From the NCBI GenBank assembly GCA_033439765.1, contig JAULSN010000002.1, forward strand, positions 620,001 to 684,000: a stretch of DNA of 64,000 nucleotides. The letters are read 5' to 3'. Made by a program: the position numbers and the translations under genes. How positions within the stretch are numbered: position 1 is the stretch's first letter; every line of letters starts with the position of its first letter. Below the pieces are notes generated by a model. The model saw nothing but the letters and a program-made list of their open reading frames with translations, was not told the origin of the DNA and searched no databases. This document shows positions 55,789 to 64,000 of this stretch, piece by piece. The stretch comes from Lasiosphaeria ovina. Its lineage: Eukaryota; Ascomycota; Sordariomycetes; Sordariales; Lasiosphaeriaceae.

Positions 55789-55801
55789 CCGGGCTCATAA
55801 C
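55789..55801 (-). other. Primer-binding site matching initiator tRNA-Met anticodon arm
   Basis: Directly inside the 5' LTR the plus strand reads GGGCTCATAAC, the anticodon stem-loop (CAT) of initiator tRNA-Met. The element RNA therefore carries its complement. Copia-type elements are known to prime with a half-molecule of this tRNA. Confidence 0.75.
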
Positions 55802-56019
55802 TTTCAGAAGCCAAAGCATGCAAAAGCAGTCAAAACAGAGGGTATTCCAAGTGTGTGTATTCCGTTGTGTAGAAGGAAGAAAAGCTCTTCGCCCTGCAGG
55901 CCGGGGACCAGTGTAGAGCCTGTGGAAAAGGCGGTCTAATTAGGTGCCCTGTGCGCACCCTGCCCGGCCCCTGCCCGGACCCTCAAGACCATGCCAAATC
56001 CAGTATGGCCTTTCTAACA
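55802..56019 (-). repeat. 5' LTR of the copia element
   Basis: 218 bp, same as the other LTR. Contains many unmutated CA dinucleotides, so it shows no RIP damage. Confidence 0.92.
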
Positions 56020-56168
56020 GGACGTGACCTCCAAAATCGCGTGCGTCTCATCACGCTTCTCGCCAGCTCAAAGTTCAAGCTATCTGAGTCTAGCCCGTAG
56101 CATTTAAATGACACGTCGTCGATAATAACACGCAGATAAAAAATCATTACGGAGTGCCTATTGCCCCT

Positions 56169-56719
56169 ATGGCCCCAATTATCCAATTATAGCGCTTAGA
56201 CGCGAAATCATTCTGTCGATTCACCCTGAACACGTCGCCAACATCGTCAAGCAGGTTCAAAACAATGGTCTCGGTAACTACTCCCTCCCAGAGACCGCCA
56301 GGCGAGTGTGGCTCTACGAAAAGAGCCCTACATCGGCAATCCAGTACGTCGCGACCGTCGGCCACGCTGAGAAGCGCAGCGAGATCCGCGGCTCGAGCGT
56401 GTCTAAAAACGACCGGTTTGGCTTCGAGATTGAGAAGCTGGAACGTCTCCCCACGTTGTTTTCCCCTAGTTCCATGTACATACTCGGCTTGCTGAAAGCA
56501 CCGCCTCAGAAATACTGCTTCATGAACTCGGCTATGGCGCAGGCCATAGAAAAGAATCTCGAGGCATCGCCCTTGGAACTCGTCTTTGATTCGGGCCGCC
56601 CAACCCTCGCCGCTCTTATTGACCATTTCGAGGACCTAGGTGCGACCTTGGAGAGAGGTTCTGATGTAGGGGCCGAGCACACTGCTGACTCGAGCGATGA
56701 GTGGAGGACCAGAACTTGA
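56169..56719 (+). pseudogene. Broken ASCH-like (PUA-fold) gene
   Basis: ATG 56169 opens MAPIIQL and meets TAG at once. From about 56195 another frame runs to 56719: EIILSIHPEHVANIVKQV, YSLPETARRVWLYEKS, PTSAIQYVATVGHAEKRSEI, then LKAPPQKYCFM. This order resembles small fungal proteins of the ASCH type, an RNA-binding PUA-related fold (from memory). One frame change near 56190 separates the start from the body. It lies 145 bases beyond the copia target duplication. The insertion may have removed its promoter. Confidence 0.45.
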
Positions 56720-57302
56720 GAATGCGCACCATGCGTCTCTTTTCGGTGCTTTAATTAGGCGAGCAACTCCGGGCGTATGCCATACGTCGATTCAGTCTCG
56801 AATACAGTCCATCAATAAGCAGATTGTGCAACCACGAACGAATTCAACTTCCTAAAGTGACAGAAAGAGTCTGCCTTGCAGTCTGTTCAATCTATCTGAC
56901 CGCCGAAAGAAACGGAGTGCAAGACGTTGGGGTTGTCTACGACAGATTGCCCTGCAGCGTATCGCGGGTGAGTTAGTACCAGGCCCTTCCACCGGATATT
57001 AATTAATTGTTCATCGCCCCCCACGGTGGCGGTGCCGATAACGTTTGCTCATGTGTAGAGCATACACCAATTGATGGTCGATAACCACACCATGAAGGCA
57101 ATCACTCATAAATTGGATGGTTTCGGACACCATCGCTACCCACAATGAGCACCTCAAACGCCGACTCTTGAGTCAAGGGATGATCCTACTATTGCCAACC
57201 ATAATCGCGAAGGCCACATCCTTTGCCTCCTAAAACACATCAGACCTACTTCTTGGATCGCCAATCTCTGGCTCGAGGAGGCTGGCTCTTCAACCTTCAA
57301 AC
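56720..57302. other. Intergenic, no gene seen
   Basis: Spacer containing the promoter of the membrane-protein gene starting at 57303. Confidence 0.4.
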
Positions 57303-59346
57303 ATGTCTAGCAAGCATGATCAACCCGTAGGCCCTGTCGATCCTCCACAGGGTTTGCCCGCACAATCATTTAAGGCATTTGACGTATGGGGACCATTGAT
57401 AGGAGGCAGCAGAGAGGCATGGCGAGATTTGAGGGCATTCAAGTTGCACCGGGCCGGCTGGCTGCTCTTCTTTCTGTGGATCTGCCTCTTGGTTGGGTTA
57501 TTGGCCCTCCTGTCGCCATTGGGATCGCTGAACAAGTTTGCGCTGGCACCTATAGCACCGTGTCAACTCGACGGCACATTCGATATTGACCCAAACAGCT
57601 ACAATTGGTGGTCGCCGAGTCAAGTTTTCCAAATCGCCTTGGGATCTGGGTCGCTTACTTTTGGTCAAGCAAAGGTGGTCGACGTTGTGTGGGATATTGT
57701 AAGTGTTGCCAATGTGAATCAAGTGTGTGTTTACATCTGCTGACAATTATTGTTTCCGAGCAAGTCTGTTGGTCGACTCGGCCAAGCGATAATGGCTTAT
57801 TTCTCCTGGAGAGTGTTTGCCGACTACGTCACAACTTCCATCGTGGATTCTCCCATCACATATGCCACTTTCTGGATCATTTACCTTTATCGGGAGCCGT
57901 CTTTGACTTCCTGTTTCCGACTTATCCGCGATTTCTGGCGAGGACACGTTTTGGACTCCAAGTGCGCCATGGTCTTTATGCTGTTGACGATGTTTTTCCT
58001 CCTGTCCTTTCCAACCTTGGCCAGTGCCATGACGGGCTACGTCATGGCCAACAGAGCCTACATCAGAAGCACTGACTTATCTCTGATTCGGTTTCCCGAC
58101 CTAATGCCAACGGCTTATCTAATACACGATGGCTCCAGAATTAATCTGACGGACGATTATCCAATTTTCTATTTTGAACCCACGGGTAGAAACATACTTC
58201 CTAGCGCCGGTACGGTTACAGCAAAACCATGGCGAGATGAGCCTAGATCATTCGACTTCCCATCCAAAAATTACCCTCAAGATGGCTACGACGATGAGAT
58301 CTACCTGTTTGGCTGCGTCGATGGACCGGCCTGGAAAGCTACTAACACCAGTTCCTTTTGTTATTTAAGGCATAGCGTATCAAATTGTAAGTAGTTCAAG
58401 GGATTCAGTTGCACGGCACGCCAATTAACATCATCTAATATCAGATGTTTCCGAGTACGGATTCTACGGTCTCAAGAATATCAGCACCCGGTGGATGAAT
58501 GGCATGCTTAACCCTCCAGCCCTCAATATATCGGCTTTTTATTTTAATTTCAACGAGAGTCGCCTCTCCGGCTTCAACTGGAAAGACCCAAGGACGGGGA
58601 ATTTTCCCTTCCGAGATCTGGCGAACAGGGCGTACAGTGACAAGCACGGCCACACATTTTCCTTGGACTACATCGCAGCCAACGGTTCCTGTCAGCCTGT
58701 TTCGGACGCCTGCAATGCCATCGATGGCGGCAGCCCGGCCGACATGGACGTCTGCCGCATTCAAAACTATGTATGGGGTTTCTCGTTCATTCAACTCTAC
58801 ATCAACATTCTCCTGCTCCTAGTATGGTCCGTCGGTATTTTCATCCTGTGGGTCAAAGCCCAGCGGCACCTTCCGCTTCCTGGCGAGATCGAGGTACCAC
58901 AAGGGTGGAAAGCGTTGATCGAGCTTTCCAGCACAATGAAACAGGAACTGGACTCCAAGAACATCAACCCTAAAAATCTTACGGATAAGCAGCTTAAAGA
59001 TAAAATTCGGAAAAGCCTCCGAGACGGATCTGTTTCGCTCCAATACCCCCTCCAAAGGCATAACCACAAAATTGGGCGCCGATTCGGGGAATTTTTTGCC
59101 TCCAATGCGTGGTGGTTTGTATCCTGGTTGGCGGCTATATCTTTAACGACAATTGTAATTTCTCACTCGCCAATAATGCTCCGTACCGTCTGGTGTACCC
59201 TCGGCGCTCTGGCCTTCGGGATATTCTGGGCGATTGTTGTGGGAACGACCAGGCGGAGCAAAGCCGCTATAGCGATATTCTGGGCATTAGTTGGACTTTG
59301 TATAGGACTGACCTTGCAGGTGTGTTATGGCGGCACGGGAACTTAG
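57303..59346 (+). CDS. Multi-pass membrane protein, unknown function
   Basis: Exons 57303-57698, 57765-58386 and 58445-59346, with introns starting GTAAGT (57699, 58387), give 639 residues. The N-terminus is cytosolic, with a first membrane segment at about 50-70 (WLLFFLWICLLVGLLALLSP). More segments lie around 155-245 (ITYATFWIIYLY, VFMLLTMFFLLSFPTLASAM). An extended ~230-residue outer region carries N-glycosylation sites and several Cys (LFGCVDGPAWKATNTSSFCY, CQPVSDACNAIDGG). Segments follow near 450 (LYINILLLLVWSVGIFIL) and 540-635. This resembles a fungal-only family of membrane proteins, one of many uncharacterised. No transporter signature. Confidence 0.8.
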
Positions 59347-60078
59347 GGGTTTCTGACACATGGTATCTGGGTGAGAATAAGTTAACATATCATGAAGTGT
59401 TGAGACAATATGTTGCTACCCCTATAGCGTAGCATTAAAATTTGTGACTGCCTTCTTCTACCCCGGAGACAGAAATCGGGGCGGAAGAGTCTGGAAAGAA
59501 TAGAAAGGGAAATAAATAAGAAAAGAAGGGAACAGAAATGTAGAGATATAGAATAGAAAGACTTCCTAATAAATAAGATACGCAGTAGCAACAGCAACAA
59601 GCAATTCTCACTCGGAGTACGCATATCAAGTACAAGTAGTTGTATATAGTTAATAGTTCTAATATAGGTCTCAGACGCGTCGTAATAGGGGTAAAAATAA
59701 AAACGGCATGGGAAGAAGTGAAATAGAGATAAACAACATCAAAGACACGCACCAGCACCAGCACCAGCACCAGCACCAGCAATCACTACTAAAAACAGTA
59801 GACATATCGCTACAGGCAACCAGTAGTTCTATGCTTTTTAATAACAATCCTGATATAGATCCGACACGCGCCCGGCAGCGGGGGTCATAAAAATAAATAT
59901 GTACACGTCATCTCACAAGAGACCACGACTTCCCAACGCGCGCAATCCTCCCGAATCTTGCTGCCTCCTCCATCATATAATCCTTCCCAAGGCGAATGTA
60001 ATACCCAACTATTACTGGCTGTCCATTCGTCCATCTATGCGCCCCTGCCAAAAGAGACAAGAAAACTCTCAAAAGCGA
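59347..60078. other. Intergenic with hexamer repeat
   Basis: Convergent 3' regions of two genes. CACCAG repeat (about five copies) at 59750-59780. The minus-strand frame through it is low complexity and not credible. Confidence 0.5.
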
Positions 60079-63000
60079 TTACCGGTAGAGCAAGCTCCCC
60101 TGTCGCTCGGCGCCAATGATGTTGTCCACTGAGGCCTTCAGTGTCCTCGTCACTCGTCGAGCATCAATCAAATCTGAAGCGTCGGCGGGAGCTCTTGCGC
60201 CCGCCGAGAGTTGAGCCAAGAACTCATCCATGCGTGTCAGCAGGTCGCCGACCCAGCCGCCAATGGTACTGTCGCCACTCCTACCTGCGGTGCCACGGCG
60301 CTCGACCTCGCGCACCCACGAGTCGACAGCCGCGTTGATCCACTGAACGACGATTTTCCGCCGCTTTCCTGTGAACGGAGCCTCTTGGCCGTCGAAAATG
60401 CTCTCCAGCACACGCAGTATCAAGGGATGGGGTACCCCCAGCTGCAAGAAGATAAGGACAGGCCAGCACGGTTCGGCACCAACCGAGGCATCTTGGCCAT
60501 TCTCGATGGCGTATGTGCAAACCAGGGGGAGCAGCGCGTCAACTGGGAAGATGAGGCTGTCGAGCGATGTGCGGTGGGCAATGTCCCGAATGTGTGATAT
60601 AACAACCTCGTAGGGCTTCGGTGGTTGGCTGACGGGGGGGGCGTCGATACCAGGTCTAACAGCACCTGACCGAACAGCCTGCCACTCCTGCTCGCGTTGC
60701 TCAATGTCATGATGAGTCTCGCTTATGAGGCTACTCCACGTGTCGATGATGGACCGGGGATTCTGGTAGTCTGCAGCGTGATAGATGAGGAGACACAGGT
60801 CAAAGTAGCCTGCTTGATCAGCGTACTCGTTATAAAGCTGGCAGCATGGTTAGCAAAAAGAACAGTCAAGTCAAATGTACCAAAATTTACAGTGCTTAGA
60901 CCCTGGATTGGTCCGTCCAGGGCTTGCTCGATCTCGTATATCTTCTCCGCGTGCATGCGGGGGTCTGCTTTCAACCGCTCAAGTAAGTCGTCCTGAATAT
61001 GCGCAATCTCGAGAAGCTCCGTGACCTCGTGGTTGAGGAACTGTTGGTCCTGGCGGCTGATGCCAACGGTGTTAACACTGGCGTTGCCTTTGGCCCGGCT
61101 GAGAAGCGTGATACGGTCCTTGATGCCAATGGGAAGTTCGGACTTTGCGAGATCCGCCTGGACCTTGGCGGCCTCGAAGAAGCGACTCCGGTGGGTGTAA
61201 AATCGGCAGAGAAGATCAGCGTGTTTGGCGTCGGTCTCTGCGAGGCGCTTCAAGTAAGTGATGACGTGCGGCGAGTCAATTGACAAAATCCGATCAGTCC
61301 ATTCTTTTCCAATGTACCAGTCATAGAGGTCAAAGTGGAAGACTTCGTCGGTAGAGTTATTGACAACGGCATATGCCTCTATCCGTTTCGTGGCCGTCAG
61401 GGTAAGCTTGCCGTCTACTAATTCGGGTTCGGCCGCAGAAACAGCCTCGAGGCGGTCTAGCGTCTCGTGGATAAGAGCGTAACAAATCTTGCGCTGATCA
61501 AATGCCTTCTTCCGCGAATCGTTTGCCGGCTTGCTGTCGTTTACCCAGGAAAGGGCCGTATTGCCGCGGTCCTTCTCCCTTGCCACGGCCAAGCACAACG
61601 TGATCGCACCAGCGTAGTACTTCAACTCGATGTACTGCTCCACAGCGAGTCGCAGGTTTGCCGACGTGAGGCTGCCGGCAACCTTCTCGAATAGCCGTAG
61701 ACTCTCAGCCAACAGTGTCCGAAGAGCGTTGAGATTGTGTACCTGCTCACTAGCCCGTTGCAGTTGTTCCTGCGCCTTGAAGACGACGACATCATCAGGA
61801 GAGCAGAAACTGCCGCATCTTCTTCGCAGCGCGTCTGCCACTGTCTCCACGTTTGCGCCGCTAGCAATATTGCGGTTAACAATGGCCTTGACCAGGACTT
61901 TTGCCAGCTCCTTCCCAGAAGCATGGGAGAAGAGGCTCTCGAAGGTGAGGTCTTGAAGTTGTTTTTGAGTCGTGTCGTCTAGGCGGGTGTAAATATCGGT
62001 GACTCGCTCGTCAAAAAGCATTAAAACGAACGAAATACCCTCCGAAACGCTCTCCATCAGCTTCCGCAAACTATGGAGAGCCTGATGCTCCTTCTGGAGT
62101 GCAATCTCGTCCTGCCTACTGGCGATACGCTCCGTGGGACCAGCGAGGCCTTGTATTATGCCCTTATTCGTCTCGAGGAACTTGCGCAGCCGCTCTACGT
62201 TTTCCTGAACTGTCACAAGCTTTGTGTTTGGGATGTTTGAAGTGACGGTCAGAGCCCCCTTGTCCTCGTCAATCTTGGCCTCGATGACCTTGGACTTCCA
62301 TAGCATCCGGATAAGCCGTGTGAGGTACAGAGCCAGCGCGTCATGCCGAGACGAGAGCCGGACAGAGTCGGCTGTGATGGTATTTCCGTCAGTTTCTGCA
62401 AGTCTTGGCTGGCCACCAAAGTCGACAAAGGCAGACCGCGCACGATCCTCGGTTGCCTGGTCCAACACCTTGCTGGTACCGGTTCGAAGATCGCTCCCCT
62501 GACCACATGCGACTGCCAAGGCCGCGGCTATGGTTTCGACCCGGCCGTATTGACTGATAAATTTTCGCATCTCCTTCTCTAGACCCTCGTCTCCTGCAGC
62601 GCCCCGAATGGCAGTAGCGAAAATGTCGACCAGCCTTCTCCGGCGAATGATTTGCACTCCAGTGTTAGTGAGTACGGCAAATTCGCCGGGGACCTGATCG
62701 AACTGAACAGCAAGCTCATTGCCAAAGCCAAGTGGCTGTTTGGCGGCGCCAAATGGCTTCGTTACCATGCCAATGTCCAGTGTCTTGCTGTTTTTCGGCA
62801 GCTCAATCCAGTTTCCTTGCTCAAAGTAACTCAACGCAGATGCGGGCGTAGTGGCCTTGATCCTGCCAGTGTCTGGAGTCGACACGAAGAGTATATCCCC
62901 ACTCGCGCCTTTCCGGACGCTATCAAAGAAATAACCCGGGGCGAATCGAAGGCCGAAAGTGCTGAGTTCAAGATGTCGCGAGCTGACATCCAATTCGGCA

Positions 63001-64000
63001 GGCTGGCCGACCGGCTCCCTAGGTCGGTTCGATTGCTGCTCCTTGGGCGGAAACTTGACAAACTGAACTTGCATGCTCTGTGGTGCAAGATTTGTTGTAG
63101 CGCCCATCATGTACGACGAAGGGCTGGTAGCGCTTAGAAACAAGCGGCAACCCGAGTTTGTGAGGGCCATGAGATGCAGCTTGGAAGCCTCTGTGTCGGC
63201 AATCGGGCTCAGTGCAACGATATCAATGCGATCGTTCAGCAAAGGAGATTTGTTCATCATGTGAGTGATGTCGCGAAGACAGCTGTTCTTGTCCTTTTCG
63301 ATGACCTTGAACAGCTTTTCGGGCGACTCCATATGGTATGTCCGAATTGTGGACTTGTTGGATAGCGAGTAGAGAAGGTTCCGGGTGTCGTCAACGACGA
63401 GGCTGGTAAGATGCTCGTGTGCCCGTTGGCCGAAGGGGCCTGGTAGATTAGGGACGACCGACGACCATCCAGGGTGCGTGTGATTAACCTTTCCACATCT
63501 GCTCGAGAACCACCGTTCCTCCTGCTGGTAGAAGAGCTCGTATATATCGGTATCGGTGTCCCCACCGAAGAAGATGCGACCCGAGGCTGTGCCTACGATG
63601 ACACCGACATCGCTCCCGCCGCGGTGAACAGCCATTTTTGTCTGGTACAGCGTGACAGCCCTTGAGCCAGATGGGGTAGGCGTGGCCGAGAGACCGAGGA
63701 GGATGATCTCCGAAGTCGTGGCAACGACAAGGATATGGGTAATGGTCTTGACAAACACTCCGGCCTTTGGGGGAACAATGGCAACGGCCGTGATAGTGTG
63801 TACAGCATCCTCGAAGCCAATGAGTTCTGGATTGGGGTGTGAGTAGTCCCAGAGGAAAAGGGAGCTGTCGATGGCGGCCCAGGCGTAGCCAATCTCCGCG
63901 AACAGTCCCAGGCGCGTGTGGACCTCGCCCTTCTCGAGTCGCGTGAATATTTCGTCGGGGATCTGATACATCTGAACCCTCTGAAATGGCGCCCAAGCCG
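60079..64000 (-). CDS. NUP170: Nucleoporin of the Nup155/Nup157/Nup170 family, N-terminus outside the window
   Basis: Exon 1 runs from beyond the right edge to 60891, intron 60890-60838 (GTAAAT...GCCAG, 53 bases), exon 2 60837-60079; 1288 residues visible. The frame at the edge is already coding (AWAPFQRVQMYQIPDEIF), so the Met at 63971 is internal. The N-terminal beta-propeller part includes LFAEIGYAWAAIDSSLFLWD and NPELIGFEDAVHTITAV. The C-terminal alpha-solenoid includes LPIGIKDRITLLSRAKGNAS and, across the splice, LYNEYADQAGYFDLCLLIYH. Nup155-type proteins are inner-ring scaffold components of the nuclear pore and contact the membrane. About 100 N-terminal residues are missing. Confidence 0.93.

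Larger units (their letters stand above)
50484..56019 (-). mobile_element. Complete copia (Ty1/copia) LTR retrotransposon, minus orientation
   Basis: 5536 bp flanked by the 5-bp target duplication GGACG (50479-50483 and 56020-56024). The two 218-bp LTRs (50484-50701 and 55802-56019) appear identical. The gene order gag, protease, integrase, reverse transcriptase, RNase H in one frame is the copia order. Primer site at 55789-55801 and purine tract GAGGGGG at about 50703-50710 are in place. Mobilised recently, judging from LTR identity, but the coding region has stops. Confidence 0.93.

Noticed and set aside
59435..59782. 115-residue minus-strand ORF starting with a Leu/Val repeat
   Set aside because: Generated by a CACCAG microsatellite on the other strand; rest is AT-rich low complexity.

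Overview
The window is nuclear DNA of a filamentous ascomycete, most likely a sordariomycete and plausibly Sordariales (my inference). The signs are short GT-AG introns of 50-290 bases, a Nup170-type nucleoporin, a DUF3433 membrane protein, a purine-phosphorylase/NACHT/ankyrin receptor, and transposons damaged by C-to-T changes at CpA, the signature of repeat-induced point mutation (RIP). No bacterial, viral or organellar gene is visible.

Layout. 0-6.5 kb holds four diverged copies of one unrecognised small two-exon gene family, two intact and two broken, plus a coiled-coil gene. 7.5-19.5 kb is a conserved block: HD-domain nucleotidase, a Ser-rich cytoskeletal-like protein, an intron-bearing tRNA-Ala, a zinc-knuckle protein and a DUF3433 membrane protein. 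19.5-23.4 kb is almost gene-free. 23.7-27.4 kb encodes an NLR-type receptor with nine nearly identical ankyrin repeats. 28-31 kb is accessory: a broken PD-(D/E)XK-like gene, a Cys-rich ORF and a small spliced AT-hook gene. 31.4-34.8 kb has a tandem ~100-bp repeat array in front of a large gene of a fungal-specific family. 35.7-37.8 kb is an amino-acid permease, followed directly by a 1.86-kb Fot1/pogo-like DNA transposon (TA target duplication). 40-44 kb has small uncertain genes with duplicated upstream regions. 44.7-45.3 kb encodes a small secreted Cys-rich protein. 48.2-49.6 kb is a BTB-domain gene. 50.48-56.02 kb is a complete copia LTR retrotransposon on the minus strand, next to a broken ASCH-like gene. 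57.3-59.3 kb is a multi-membrane-segment protein. 60.1-64 kb is the nucleoporin, running off the right edge.

How it fits together. The housekeeping genes (nucleoporin, HD phosphohydrolase, permease, tRNA) are separated by accessory tracts rich in transposons, decayed multi-copy gene families, and candidates for recognition or interaction: an NLR, a secreted Cys-rich protein and fast-evolving paralogues. This is the usual two-speed arrangement of such genomes. The observations I rate highest are the four-member gene family, the copia copy whose stop codons lie only in its middle, the homogenised ankyrin array and the promoter repeat array. Splice sites were read by eye.
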